DNA of 53,854 bases from Bacteroidales bacterium UBA3297 (GCA_002362105.1 DETD01000025.1:1-53854); one strand, 5' to 3'; positions 16,594-26,763 are shown, numbered from the stretch's first letter. A program made the numbers and translations. Notes: a model not told the origin generated them from the letters alone.

Positions 16594-17580
16594 ATGATTA
16601 TCACAAAAAAAGACGCCATACAAACAGTTGTGTCACTGGCATTGGGCATTATAGTTTTCTTATTGGTCTACCGGGAACTGAACATTAAGGAAATGCGCGA
16701 ATTGTTGAAAAACGCACACTGGGAATACATTGCCATTCCCGTCGTTCTTAGCCTGCTAAGCTGTATTGCGCGCGCATTACGGTGGAACCAGCTAATTGAG
16801 CCCATTGCACAAAAGCCTGCCTTAAAAAACACGTTCTGCGCCGTTATGTACGGCTACTTCATCAACCACCTGCTTCCACGTGCCGGAGAGCTGGCCCGCT
16901 GCGGTGTGCTGAAAAAATATGAAGGGATTCCCTTTACCGAACTTTTAGGCACAGTCATAACCGAACGCGCATTCGACCTGATTATTACCTTCTTGATTAC
17001 ATTCCTGACCATAGTCCTTGAATTTGAGCTATTCGGTGACATTCTAAGTGGCATTACAATTTGGCAAAGTATTTGCAATCTACTTACAAAACCACTATTG
17101 TGGATTTTCTTGGCAGTATTGACGCTCGTCCTCTACCTGCTCCGGAAAAAAATCATGCAGTCAAAGCTGATGAACAAGTTTAAAGGGTTGGGAACTGGAA
17201 TATGGAATGGATTAAAGTCATTTACAAAAGTAAAGAACAAACCTTTGTTCATCGTCTACTCCATTTTCATTTTCCTGATGTACTACCTTATGCTCTACTT
17301 CAGTTTCTGGCTGTTTGACTTCACCGCCGACCTCGGCGCCGAAGCTGGTCTGACCACCTACGTGTTCGGAGCTTTAGGAATGGTTGCACCTGTACAGGGA
17401 GGGATAGGTACCTACGAATTTATGACCATCCAAGCCTTGGGCATATACGGAATTGGAGCTACTGCAGCTGGCGCATTCGCAGTTCTATCGCACCTGATAG
17501 AGATTGTTGTAAATTGTGTCGTTGGATTCGGATGCAGCCTCATTCTGCCATTCATCAACAAACAAAAAAAGGAAGAATAA
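16594..17580 (+). CDS. Lysylphosphatidylglycerol-synthase-type flippase domain membrane protein
   Basis: A 328-residue integral membrane protein with about eight helices. It has the family features: a conserved RALRWNQLI segment after helix two, INHLLPRAGELARCGVLKKYEGIPFTELLGTVITERAFDL in the central loop region, and the VAPVQGGIGTYE motif near the C-terminus. The domain corresponds to the N-terminal flippase part of MprF (UPF0104), here without an aminoacyl-transferase domain, so it probably moves a lipid across the membrane. The substrate is unknown. It is followed after one base by the DUF456 gene. Confidence 0.85.
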   Translation: MIITKKDAIQTVVSLALGIIVFLLVYRELNIKEMRELLKNAHWEYIAIPVVLSLLSCIARALRWNQLIEPIAQKPALKNTFCAVMYGYFINHLLPRAGELARCGVLKKYEGIPFTELLGTVITERAFDLIITFLITFLTIVLEFELFGDILSGITIWQSICNLLTKPLLWIFLAVLTLVLYLLRKKIMQSKLMNKFKGLGTGIWNGLKSFTKVKNKPLFIVYSIFIFLMYYLMLYFSFWLFDFTADLGAEAGLTTYVFGALGMVAPVQGGIGTYEFMTIQALGIYGIGATAAGAFAVLSHLIEIVVNCVVGFGCSLILPFINKQKKEE

Positions 17581-17581
17581 G

Positions 17582-18070
17582 ATGGATATTTTTCTCATCA
17601 TCGTTGCCGGGGTACTTATGATTATTGCCTTTATAGGCTGCATTGTTCCCGCACTGCCAGGCCCTATTTTAGGGTATGCTGGCATGTGGCTGATACACAT
17701 CACCAACAGAATAGAGTTCAGCATGCGCGACCTCTTCATCGCAGGCATCATAACCCTTGCGGTTATCCTTCTCGACTACGTGGTTCCCGCCTGGTGCACC
17801 AAAAAGTTCGGAGGCAGCAAGAAAGGCGTGTGGGGAAGTATTATAGGTTTAATTGTAGGCATGCTGTCGCCAATACCATTCGGTTTTCTATGGGGGCCGT
17901 TCGCAGGTGCGGTAGTCGGCGAACTGATAGCTGGCAAGGACCATTGGGAATCGCTGAAATCGGGGATGGGTTCGTTTGTGGGCTTTATCTTATCGACAGG
18001 GCTGAAAATTGCCGTGGTCGTTGCCTTCTGCGTCCTCTATTGCCAAGAGGTTTGGAACGCCTATTTCTAA
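17582..18070 (+). CDS. DUF456 family membrane protein
   Basis: A 162-residue hydrophobic protein with about five helices and the family pattern: an N-terminal helix, the FIGCIVPALPGPILGYAGM motif, then two Gly-rich segments (FGGSKKGVWGSIIGLIVGM and GFLWGPFAGAVVGELIAGK). The start at 17582 leaves one base after the upstream stop; a longer frame beginning at 17516 would lie inside the previous gene. Function is unknown. Confidence 0.88.
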   Translation: MDIFLIIVAGVLMIIAFIGCIVPALPGPILGYAGMWLIHITNRIEFSMRDLFIAGIITLAVILLDYVVPAWCTKKFGGSKKGVWGSIIGLIVGMLSPIPFGFLWGPFAGAVVGELIAGKDHWESLKSGMGSFVGFILSTGLKIAVVVAFCVLYCQEVWNAYF

Positions 18071-18198
18071 AAAGCAGGTTGCTGGTTATAGGAAAACCAT
18101 ACGTCCTTCACACCAAAACCCACTCAAATTCTAACAAAACACAACATTAAACACACGAAAGACTAACACCACAAAGACAACAGCATTGGAAAGTAATT

Positions 18199-18230
18199 AT
18201 TGACAGACATCTGTTTTTTCCCTAATTTTG
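18199..18230 (+). promoter_or_regulatory. Promoter of the MBOAT gene (-33 ATTG, -7 TAATTTTG)
   Basis: ATTG at 18199-18202, a 20-base spacer and TAATTTTG at 18223-18230. This is close to the full Bacteroides consensus and lies 15 bases before the ATG at 18246. It also rules out the alternative TTG start at 18228, which lies inside the box. Confidence 0.65.
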
Positions 18231-18245
18231 AGAAAAAATTACAAC

Positions 18246-19748
18246 ATGCTGTTTAACACTTTCAGTTTTGCCCTATTCCTACTGATAACCTACACCCTAT
18301 ATGTATTGGTTTTCAGCAAAAATCTAAAGGTAAGGAATATCTTTCTTCTCTGTGCCAGCTACTTTTTCTATTCTTGCTGGAACTTCAAACTTCTGTTTGT
18401 CATTATAGCAGTTTCTGCTGTTGATTACCTGATGGGACAGAAAATTCAGGGGACAAAGAGTGTACCTGTTACAACAAACAGCAATGAAGAAGGTAGTGAG
18501 CCGACAGAAGCGGCGCCTTATGTCCCTGCAAAAGAGGCAAAGATATACTTATGGATTGCCATTTTAGTTAATTTGGGCGTTCTGGCCTACTTCAAATACA
18601 CAAACTTCTTCCTGGAAAGCATTTGGGACTTACTCGGATTATTCGGAATAACAAGCAGCGCTTACTCTCCTCTGAACATCATTCTGCCTATAGGCATAAG
18701 TTTCTATTGTTTCCAAGGACTGAGCTACGTTATCGACGTATATAAAGACAAGATAAAAGCCTGTACAAACCCTGTCACATTCTTCACCTTTATCGCATTC
18801 TTCCCTCAATTGGTGGCAGGCCCTATTGAGCGAGCGGGCAACCTGCTTCCACAGTTCGACCAGCCCTACTCTTTCAACTACGAAGAGGCAAGAAAAGGCC
18901 TCTTCATGATAGGCGCAGGCCTTGTGAAAAAAATGCTGATTGCCGACCGTATTGCCGTGTATGTAGACGGTGTATTCGGGAAACTGGGTGATGCCGGTGG
19001 CTACCCTTCGTTTTTGGCTCTGGTATTGTTCGCTTTCCAACTCTATCTCGACTTTTCTGCCTACTCACAAATAGCGGTAGGTACCGCACGGATGTTCGGT
19101 TTCAAACTGAGCGACAACTTCAAGATGCCTTATCTGTCGGTGTCATTTAAAGACTTTTGGTCACGCTGGCACATAACGCTCACTAACTGGTTCCGCGACT
19201 ACCTATACTTCACTTTAGGTGGTAACCGGAAAGGCAAGAGCCGTACTTACATCAACGTCCTCATTGTATTTGCAGTAAGCGGACTGTGGCACGGTGCATC
19301 GTGGAACTTCTTTATCTGGGGTGTGCTCAACGGCATTTACCTCGCCATTTTCGACAAAGTATTTCACCTTAACCCACAGAAGTTCATTGCGAAAGTAGGC
19401 TGCTGTCTGTTCGTCTTCTTCAGTTGGACATTCTCGCTAGCCTTTTTCCGAGGTGCCAACCTACACGACGCATTGCAGATACTGGGGAATATCGGGTTCT
19501 CAAATATCGACGCAATCTATAACTTCGGGCTCAACAGCATGGAGTTGAAGTTCGCATTCTACCTTATTGCGGGATTGATGTTGATTGAACTTCTTCTAAA
19601 AAATTACGGAGAAAAAATCAGCAACTTCTTCTTCAATAGATTCTTCATCATCCGTTGGGCGGTGTACATAGCCATTCCTCTTGCCCTAATATACCTTGGC
19701 ATCTATGGGGAAGGTAACGACAACACTTTCATTTACTTCCAATTCTAA
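18246..19748 (+). CDS. MBOAT family O-acyltransferase (AlgI/DltB-like)
   Basis: A 500-residue multi-helix enzyme expected to move an acyl group across the inner membrane onto an extracytoplasmic carbohydrate or polymer. The two family histidines are visible: His309 in FWSRWHITLTNWFRDYLY and His349 in SGLWHGASWNFFIWG; the ARMFGFKLSDNF motif precedes them. An unusual polar insert of about 30 residues (roughly 70-98) follows the first helices. The next gene encodes a type II membrane protein with an SGNH-like motif, the usual partner type in alginate-style acetylation systems. I chose the ATG inside the longer frame because the upstream TTG is part of the promoter. Confidence 0.9.
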   Translation: MLFNTFSFALFLLITYTLYVLVFSKNLKVRNIFLLCASYFFYSCWNFKLLFVIIAVSAVDYLMGQKIQGTKSVPVTTNSNEEGSEPTEAAPYVPAKEAKIYLWIAILVNLGVLAYFKYTNFFLESIWDLLGLFGITSSAYSPLNIILPIGISFYCFQGLSYVIDVYKDKIKACTNPVTFFTFIAFFPQLVAGPIERAGNLLPQFDQPYSFNYEEARKGLFMIGAGLVKKMLIADRIAVYVDGVFGKLGDAGGYPSFLALVLFAFQLYLDFSAYSQIAVGTARMFGFKLSDNFKMPYLSVSFKDFWSRWHITLTNWFRDYLYFTLGGNRKGKSRTYINVLIVFAVSGLWHGASWNFFIWGVLNGIYLAIFDKVFHLNPQKFIAKVGCCLFVFFSWTFSLAFFRGANLHDALQILGNIGFSNIDAIYNFGLNSMELKFAFYLIAGLMLIELLLKNYGEKISNFFFNRFFIIRWAVYIAIPLALIYLGIYGEGNDNTFIYFQF

Positions 19749-19760
19749 CCACAGCAGAGA

Positions 19761-21275
19761 ATGAAACAACCAAAATACAAGAAAAAAGATTTTGCTGCTG
19801 GGACCCAAAAGTCAACAAGAGTCGATAATAAAGAGAAGGAGATTTCAGGTCCTTCAGTACACAAGCACCCCAAACTCCTTCTTGCAGGGAAGGTGCTTGT
19901 TATTTTAGCTATTGTTATAGGCGTGGTAAACTACACTGATAACAAGAAATACTTTGAACCATACAAAGGTTTCAGAACACAGAAAGTTATGCCTGCTTTT
20001 TACAGTCTGATAGAGAAAGACACCATAGATGTGTGCCTCTTCGGAAGTTCGCATATCGGCGAAGGTATTAATGCTCATGTTCTGTCAAACTGTTTAGGAT
20101 GCACCTGTTTCTCGATGCACCAAGACGGCAGCGACTTGCAAGATGTATACTACTCGCTGAAAGATGTTTTGACACAAACTAAGATCAAGGTAGCGGTTTT
20201 CGAAACCTTCACAATGACCAACGTTTTGGAGCAAGAACAAGAAAAGAGCAAATATTCAAAGTTCAAAATGCTGTCAACCCCAATTAAGCTAGAAGCAACG
20301 GCAAGGATGTTTCCAATAGACGAGTATTGGGCAGCATGGTCGAATACGGTGAGAAACCATAGTTTCTTATTTCGCGACACCGCACGCATAAACCAGAATA
20401 TTCATCCTGTAGAATATCCGAAACAACGCTTCGTTTATTTGGGTTCTGAAGGCAGACAAGTAAAGAGTATGAGCGACTCGCTAATTGCGGTATACGACTC
20501 ACTTGGCCCCATTGTCGACGGAGACAAAATAGTGCACGACGAATTCGACTTTGAGTACTTCGACAAGATTGTGAAACTTTGCGAAGAATACGACACGAAA
20601 GTGGTGTTCCTAACTATACCGGAATATTACAGAAACATAAAGAACTACAGCAGTTGGAAAAACGTGGTGAACGAGATGATTGGCAAGACCAATTACCCTT
20701 GGCTCGACTTGCAAGACAAATACGACACTACGATGTTTAGGAAGGAGTTATTTGAGAACAACAGACTTATTAACCAACACATTGTAGCAACAGGTGCGCC
20801 TTTATTCTCATCTATTCTTGCGGCTTATTTAAAAGATTCCCTGCAATTAGATTTACCCGACCGAACTAAACAGAAAAGATGGCACGATATGTTTTATGGT
20901 AGCGAGGGTTACTATTTAAACTATTCACCTCGGGCTAACGACACCATCTGCCACACCATCTGCGACTCTCTAAAGATAGGTCCTGTTCTTATACAGAACG
21001 CTTTCTGGTCGAAGGAACAAAATGTGCGGGGTATCTACGTGAAGTTCGACAAGTCGTCATTCACCAAAGAGCAGGCAAGAAAGCCAATTGAATTGCTTAT
21101 GGACGGAGAATACCAGGGAAGAACAGTCAGAGCCTCTTTCAAAATAATGCCAACCGATATGTTCCCTGTGAACAACTACCTCTACAAAATAAGTGTAATA
21201 AACGATTTTACGCCAAAAGCCATTATCGGAATAAAGATGTCTTCGTCAGAGGCTAAAGCAGCAATCAAAAACTAA
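19761..21275 (+). CDS. SGNH-hydrolase-like partner of the MBOAT acyltransferase
   Basis: A 504-residue protein with a basic, lysine-rich cytoplasmic N-terminus (1-37), one membrane helix (about 38-57) and a large periplasmic domain. FGSSH at 94-98 resembles block I of SGNH/GDSL enzymes, with Ser96 or Ser97 as candidate nucleophile. A clear C-terminal Asp-x-x-His block is not obvious to me. It starts 12 bases after the MBOAT gene, the same arrangement as MBOAT/AlgJ-AlgX-type pairs, so it likely accepts the acyl group and transfers it to a glycan. Its stop codon touches the stop of the convergent gene without any gap. Confidence 0.65.
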   Translation: MKQPKYKKKDFAAGTQKSTRVDNKEKEISGPSVHKHPKLLLAGKVLVILAIVIGVVNYTDNKKYFEPYKGFRTQKVMPAFYSLIEKDTIDVCLFGSSHIGEGINAHVLSNCLGCTCFSMHQDGSDLQDVYYSLKDVLTQTKIKVAVFETFTMTNVLEQEQEKSKYSKFKMLSTPIKLEATARMFPIDEYWAAWSNTVRNHSFLFRDTARINQNIHPVEYPKQRFVYLGSEGRQVKSMSDSLIAVYDSLGPIVDGDKIVHDEFDFEYFDKIVKLCEEYDTKVVFLTIPEYYRNIKNYSSWKNVVNEMIGKTNYPWLDLQDKYDTTMFRKELFENNRLINQHIVATGAPLFSSILAAYLKDSLQLDLPDRTKQKRWHDMFYGSEGYYLNYSPRANDTICHTICDSLKIGPVLIQNAFWSKEQNVRGIYVKFDKSSFTKEQARKPIELLMDGEYQGRTVRASFKIMPTDMFPVNNYLYKISVINDFTPKAIIGIKMSSSEAKAAIKN

Positions 21276-22295
21276 TCATTTCAGTTTTACCGACCGTACA
21301 GGCCGCACTCTGTCGTGGCCGTCTTTGGCACTCTGCCCTATAATGAGGGTGGCGAAATTGATTGACCACACCATCGTCTCGTTATATTGCGAACTGCTCC
21401 AATACCACACTTTGGCTATTGAAATACCACCATTACTGCGCAATGTGGCGTCGATATCATTTTTATTATCGGCGATCATCTTTAGTTGGGCTATAGAAGG
21501 CAGATACCAGTCGTCGTGCCTACCACCTCTGTAGTCACAGGCCAACTGAACGGCACGAGCCTGTGCTTCTTTATTATCAATCACATATTTATAGATAGCC
21601 TTTGAATTAGCCCGCCCCGAAAAATCGAAGTTAGCCTTGTTCCACATATTCGAATTGAAACAGCCCTCTACATCATCCTTATGTGAGCTCCAGCTACAAC
21701 CACCGCCGTGCTTCATATCTTCCATAGCAACAATGTAAGCCTCAGCACTATCGGGCGACAAGCCAATAACCACACCACCCTCTTGCGGGAGGAAAGTTCC
21801 CACAGCATAGGTATCTTCCTTTGAATTCGCATCAATCAACCGGCTCCAGAATTCGGCTTCTGGATGGTATTCGTACCTGATGGTCATCGTCCCTTTTGTG
21901 GTATTGGTGGTCAACATCTGCAAAATGAACTTATGACGGTAGATTTCCACATTTTTCTTATTGGAAGGCAGTTGTTCAAAGCGGTCAAAATTGATTTTAT
22001 TTGCCCGGTAGGCATCAATATCTTCTTGGCGGTGCAATCTGTATGACACAAACTTACTGCCGTCGGCACTTTTTTTCACTACAATATCTTCCACATTGTT
22101 ATACTGCCACCCCATATCGAAGGCATCACCATCGATAACCGTAGTGTTACCATTCCAACCTTTACCCCGCATAAATTCTGGGAGGTCATCGGGCGACATA
22201 TGGAAGACGCGGGTCAAGTCGACCATAGAAAGCGACTGACCGGCAGCAGGAACCGCCAACAGCAGCGCAATTAAAGCGCCTAGTAGTTTAACCAT
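21276..22295 (-). CDS. Secreted DUF1566 domain protein
   Basis: A 339-residue exported protein with a signal peptide (MVKLLGALIALLLAVPAAGQS). The last 90 residues form a DUF1566/Lcl-type domain: HDDWYLPSIAQLKMIADN, then WYWSSSQYNETMVWSINF, and the terminal DRVRPVRSV motif. The central part has no family I recognise. Function is unknown; such domains occur in secreted and surface proteins. The stop codon abuts the stop of the convergent gene on the other strand. Confidence 0.8.
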   Translation of the reverse strand: MVKLLGALIALLLAVPAAGQSLSMVDLTRVFHMSPDDLPEFMRGKGWNGNTTVIDGDAFDMGWQYNNVEDIVVKKSADGSKFVSYRLHRQEDIDAYRANKINFDRFEQLPSNKKNVEIYRHKFILQMLTTNTTKGTMTIRYEYHPEAEFWSRLIDANSKEDTYAVGTFLPQEGGVVIGLSPDSAEAYIVAMEDMKHGGGCSWSSHKDDVEGCFNSNMWNKANFDFSGRANSKAIYKYVIDNKEAQARAVQLACDYRGGRHDDWYLPSIAQLKMIADNKNDIDATLRSNGGISIAKVWYWSSSQYNETMVWSINFATLIIGQSAKDGHDRVRPVRSVKLK

Positions 22296-22421
22296 ATAAA
22301 AAAGTAATTTTATAACAAGCCCCTACTGCCACCCTAGAAACAAAAAGGACAGCAATCGGAATAATGTAATTAATTAAGTCTATTGCAAATAGTTAAGGAA
22401 TTATTTTCCCCAACTAGTTTA

Positions 22422-25400
22422 TTATAGGTCCATTTTCTGCACCTGACGTGCAATGAAGTGCAAACGGTTTTGCACATTCACCTCGCTCACGCCTCCATCA
22501 AAATCGAGGTAGAGCAAATTGAGGTCAGGATACAAATCCTTCACACGTTTTTCAATACCTTTCGCCACAATATGATTGGCGATACAGCCGAATGGTTGCA
22601 GACTGATAGCCGCATGAATGCCTTGCTCTGCAAAAGAAGCAAATTCGGCTGGAATAAGCCAACCTTCGCCAAACTGTGCTGCCAAATTTACTATTTTTGT
22701 CGCTTTTTCTGCTGCTTTATTGATATTTTCTAACGGTTCGTAGTAAGAGAAAGCAGCCGCAGCCTTGTCTATCTTCTTTCCTATATGCCACAGCATCTTT
22801 TCACCCAACAACTGCAAAAATTTGGACTTGAACGATATTTTTTCATCCAAGTTCACCTTGCTATTGTACTTCGCATTAGGGAAATACTGCGTGAAGAATT
22901 CGGAAAGTGGCGGAATAACCGGCTCTATGCCATGGTTAACAAACCAGTCGACCACATACTGGTGGCCATAACTGTTATACTTGATGAAGACCTCGCCCAC
23001 CACACCGATACGTGGCACACGGCGGTGCTCAATAATAGATTCGAATTTAGCGGCAGCCTCTTTCATCAGGTCAACCAGTTTTGAACTCTGCTTGTTGGCA
23101 ACGAGTTCTACCGCACGCTTCAAATATTCGTCGCGCAATTTTTTAGCCACTCCTTTTTCCTTTTCACGGACAGCCGACGCATAATAAATCTTCGCCAAAG
23201 CGTCACCGAAATAAATAGAATAAATGGCCGCTTTAGCAGCTTTCTTCATTTGTGGCTGGAACCCTGGTTGTTCGTTAATGGTGTTCATTATCGACAACGA
23301 TATAACAGGGACATTCGGATATCCGGCAGCCACCAGCGCTTTTTTCATAAGCGCGATATAGTTGGTTGCCCTACACTGGCCACCCGTCTGGGTTATAGCA
23401 AATACAATGTTGTCGGTGTCATACTTGCCCGAATGGAGCGCCTTTATACAGTCTCCGACAACTAGTGTTGCAGGATAGCAGATTTCGTTGTTCGCATATT
23501 TCAAACCATATTCGGCAGACAACTTGTCGCTTGGTTCCAAATTCTGTACATTCTCGCCAATCAGGTTAAACACAATAGGGACAAAAGGCGACACATAGTC
23601 GTTAAAGAAAGGCACCAATATGGTCTTGCCCTTATCTTCCGACGTGTAGGTAGAAGTGGTGACGAAAGGTAGAGGCTCGCGTTTTTCTGCATCTTGGAAC
23701 TTCAGGCTTTCTATAAGCGAGCGGATACGCAGTTTCAAAGATCCCGCGTTATTCACATCGTCAACCTTCAGTATGGTGTGCGTTTTGTGCGAGCGGCGGA
23801 GTATATCGCTCACTTCGTCAAGCACAAAGGCATCGGGACCGCAGCCAAACGACGTCAGTTGCACATAATGGATATTGTCGACCTTGTTTTCGGCCACCCA
23901 CTGAGCGGCTTTCACGACACGGTTTACGTACGTCCACTGCGGAATAATGTTCACATCCTTCAATCCGCCGCAATCTTCACGGCGAATAACGTCCTCGGTG
24001 ACCACATCAACGCCAAATTGTGCTATAATTTCAGACACCTTGTGCTGTACCAGCGAGTCGGTATGGTAAGGGCGACCCGCCAACAGAATCAGCATACGCC
24101 CGTCGCGACGTGCCGACTCCAACAAATGTTGAGCCTTCTCTTGCAACACCCTCACATAGTCGTTTTGGGCGGCAATAGCCGCTTCAAAAGCCGACTTAAA
24201 GGTCTTCGACGAGAACTTTTTACCCAGTATTTCCTTTAAATAGCGCTTGCACTGCTCTTTCAGCAAGTCGTTATCCTTAAAATTGATAACAGGCGAGTCG
24301 AACGGTATGCCATATTTCTCTTCTGGATTAATGGCACTGCGGATGACATCGGAATAACCGGCCACCACCGGACAGTTAAAACTGTTGTTGGTGTTCGGAT
24401 CCTGCATCTCGTAAATAACATAAGGGAAGAACAGGCGGTCTACCTTCTTGTCTATCAAATCAAAAATATGTCCATGCGCCAATTTTGCAGGGAAGCAGAT
24501 ATTATCGGCCATCACCGTATTCAAACCGCGTTCATACAGTTTGAAGGAAGAGCGTTGCGAAAGCACCACTTCTATGTTGCATTTCGTAAAGAGGGTGTTC
24601 CAAAATTGGAATTCCTCATTCATATTCAAGGCGCGTGGCAACCCCAGTTTCAAATAAGGTTGCTGTCCAGCCTCGATGCGTATATTTTTATGGAAGACCG
24701 TTTCATTCTTAAAGAGGTTCATATTGAACGCCATGCGTCCCTTCTCTCCCTTATTGGTATAGACACGCTCACACTTGTTGCCCGAATAGAACACCTTGCC
24801 GTTAGCAAACACATTCTTCAGCACACGGCAGTTGTTCTCACAGCCAGAGCAACGGAACGGTTTGGTGGTGTACTCCTTCAAATCGCAAAGTTCAAGCAAC
24901 AAACGGGGTTCGCCACAACCACATTTTTCCTTCATCCGTTTTGCATACAGAGCACCACCATAGGCACCCATCAGTTCCGGATAATTGGAAACAGCTACTG
25001 GTCTGCCGACAGAGAGTTCGAAAGCGCGGACAACAGCCAAGTTGCGCATTGTGCCGCCCTGCAGCACAATATGGTCGCCCAGTTCGTCAACCGACTTCAG
25101 TTTCAGCACCTTATAGAGGCAGTTTTTTACCACCGAATAAGCCAATCCGCTTGAAATATCGTCGAGCGAAGCCCCTTCGCGCAACGACTGTTTCACCTTC
25201 GAGTTCATAAACACCGTGCAACGGGTTCCCAAATCGCACGGATTGGAACTTTCACACGCGCGGGTTACAAATTCACCCAGAGGGCAACCCAGCGAGGTCG
25301 CGAAACTGTCGATAAACGAGCCGCAACCCGAAGAGCACGCCTCATTAATCTCCAGACGGTTAATTGCGCCATTGTCAACAAAAATAGCCTTCATATCCTG

Positions 25401-26693
25401 TCCGCCTATATCGAGGATAAACGAGACATTCGGATTAAGTTTATGTGCGCCTGTATAGTGCGCAATGGTCTCGACCATACCATAGTCGAGTCCAAAAGCA
25501 GTCTTTATCAGATCTTCACCATAGCCAATTGAGCAACTGCCACGCACCTTCAGCTCGTGTCCGGCAGCCTTAGCCTCATCGTAGAGTTGTTTCAGTCCCT
25601 CTTGGGCCACCTCTAGCGGACGTCCACTGCTCTTTTTGTAGAAGGTGAAGAAAATATTATCGTGCAAGTCGGTCGCCACCACCTTGGTGGTAGTAGAACC
25701 CGAATCAATGCCAATGTAGCACTCATCGCTGTCGAGGTCGGCCATCGCCACTTTTTTAATGGCATGTTTCTCCTTGTCCTTTTTCCAAGACTCAAATTCA
25801 GCCTGGTCTTTGAACAGAGGTTGCAGTGCACTCTGTGTACGCCCTCCAGTCGACGGTTGCTGTTCAAAGAATTCGATAAACTCATGCAAGGATTTCACCT
25901 CGTTTTCATCGGTAACAGACAAGCTGGCGCCCCATGCCGGAACGACCTGCGCATGTGAGTCGAGAATAACGTCCTCGTCAGACAACCCCAGTTTGTCTTT
26001 CACCAGATTCTTTAAAGTAGGAATGAAGGCGAACGGGCCACCGCACAAGAAAACCTTAGGCAGGATATCGCTACCGCGAGACAAGGTAGAGAGCACCTGG
26101 GTTGCCACCGCATTAAAAATAGAGATAGCGATATCTTCACGCTTAACATTAAGCGCAATCAGATTTTGGATGTCAGTTTTGGAAAAGACGCCGCATCGAG
26201 ACGCTATAGGGTATATGGTGTCAGCATTTTCAGCAAGGTCGTTCAATTCGTTCGTCGAAACATTAAGGATAGCGGCCATCTGGTCGATGAACGCACCCGT
26301 ACCGCCGGCACAGTTTCCGTTCATACGCATATCGGCCTGCATATTTTTATTGAAGAAGATAATCTTACTATCTTCTCCACCTATGTCAATAAGGGTGCGA
26401 ACCTGCGGGAATTTGCGTTCAACCACCTCGGTAGCGGCAACCACCTCTTGTGTGAACGGTATATGATAGCGCTCAGAGAGTCCCATACCAGCTGAGCCCG
26501 TAATTTGGAAACGAACCTTTATATCGCCCATCTTCTGTTGCAAAACTTTTAACGCGACAGAAAGTGTACGAACAATATCTGCATGATGGCGTTGGTAATC
26601 GGCATACACAACATCGCCATCCATATTTGTCACCACTAATTTAAGTGTTGTAGAACCCGCATCTAGACCAATGCTGTAGGTTTGCATCTCCAT
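22422..26693 (-). CDS. Fused acyl-CoA dehydratase activase (two BadF/BcrA-type ATPase domains, DUF2229, HgdB-like C-terminus)
   Basis: A 1,423-residue cytosolic protein. Two ASKHA ATPase domains follow each other: the first with GLDAGSTTLK (9-18), GNCAGGTGAF with Cys128 and SRCGVF with Cys167; the second with GIDSGSTTTK (328-337) and EACSSGCGSF with Cys453 and Cys457. These cysteines match the 4Fe-4S ligands of 2-hydroxyacyl-CoA dehydratase activators. A cysteine-rich CSGCENNC motif links to a DUF2229 region (about 670-900), and the C-terminal part resembles the dehydratase HgdB family. Related activators inject an electron at low potential using ATP. No separate dehydratase gene is adjacent. 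Start could be the ATG two codons later. Confidence 0.88.
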   Translation of the reverse strand: MEMQTYSIGLDAGSTTLKLVVTNMDGDVVYADYQRHHADIVRTLSVALKVLQQKMGDIKVRFQITGSAGMGLSERYHIPFTQEVVAATEVVERKFPQVRTLIDIGGEDSKIIFFNKNMQADMRMNGNCAGGTGAFIDQMAAILNVSTNELNDLAENADTIYPIASRCGVFSKTDIQNLIALNVKREDIAISIFNAVATQVLSTLSRGSDILPKVFLCGGPFAFIPTLKNLVKDKLGLSDEDVILDSHAQVVPAWGASLSVTDENEVKSLHEFIEFFEQQPSTGGRTQSALQPLFKDQAEFESWKKDKEKHAIKKVAMADLDSDECYIGIDSGSTTTKVVATDLHDNIFFTFYKKSSGRPLEVAQEGLKQLYDEAKAAGHELKVRGSCSIGYGEDLIKTAFGLDYGMVETIAHYTGAHKLNPNVSFILDIGGQDMKAIFVDNGAINRLEINEACSSGCGSFIDSFATSLGCPLGEFVTRACESSNPCDLGTRCTVFMNSKVKQSLREGASLDDISSGLAYSVVKNCLYKVLKLKSVDELGDHIVLQGGTMRNLAVVRAFELSVGRPVAVSNYPELMGAYGGALYAKRMKEKCGCGEPRLLLELCDLKEYTTKPFRCSGCENNCRVLKNVFANGKVFYSGNKCERVYTNKGEKGRMAFNMNLFKNETVFHKNIRIEAGQQPYLKLGLPRALNMNEEFQFWNTLFTKCNIEVVLSQRSSFKLYERGLNTVMADNICFPAKLAHGHIFDLIDKKVDRLFFPYVIYEMQDPNTNNSFNCPVVAGYSDVIRSAINPEEKYGIPFDSPVINFKDNDLLKEQCKRYLKEILGKKFSSKTFKSAFEAAIAAQNDYVRVLQEKAQHLLESARRDGRMLILLAGRPYHTDSLVQHKVSEIIAQFGVDVVTEDVIRREDCGGLKDVNIIPQWTYVNRVVKAAQWVAENKVDNIHYVQLTSFGCGPDAFVLDEVSDILRRSHKTHTILKVDDVNNAGSLKLRIRSLIESLKFQDAEKREPLPFVTTSTYTSEDKGKTILVPFFNDYVSPFVPIVFNLIGENVQNLEPSDKLSAEYGLKYANNEICYPATLVVGDCIKALHSGKYDTDNIVFAITQTGGQCRATNYIALMKKALVAAGYPNVPVISLSIMNTINEQPGFQPQMKKAAKAAIYSIYFGDALAKIYYASAVREKEKGVAKKLRDEYLKRAVELVANKQSSKLVDLMKEAAAKFESIIEHRRVPRIGVVGEVFIKYNSYGHQYVVDWFVNHGIEPVIPPLSEFFTQYFPNAKYNSKVNLDEKISFKSKFLQLLGEKMLWHIGKKIDKAAAAFSYYEPLENINKAAEKATKIVNLAAQFGEGWLIPAEFASFAEQGIHAAISLQPFGCIANHIVAKGIEKRVKDLYPDLNLLYLDFDGGVSEVNVQNRLHFIARQVQKMDL

Positions 26694-26755
26694 GTAAATC
26701 TAACTTCTTTCGTTTACTCATTTCGCCCGCGATCAGGGGCGTTTCCATAAATACG

Positions 26756-26763
26756 CAAATATA
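26756..26763 (-). promoter_or_regulatory. TATATTTG -7 box upstream of the activase gene
   Basis: An exact TAnnTTTG match on the minus strand, about 63 bases before the ATG. No good -33 element was found. Confidence 0.4.
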
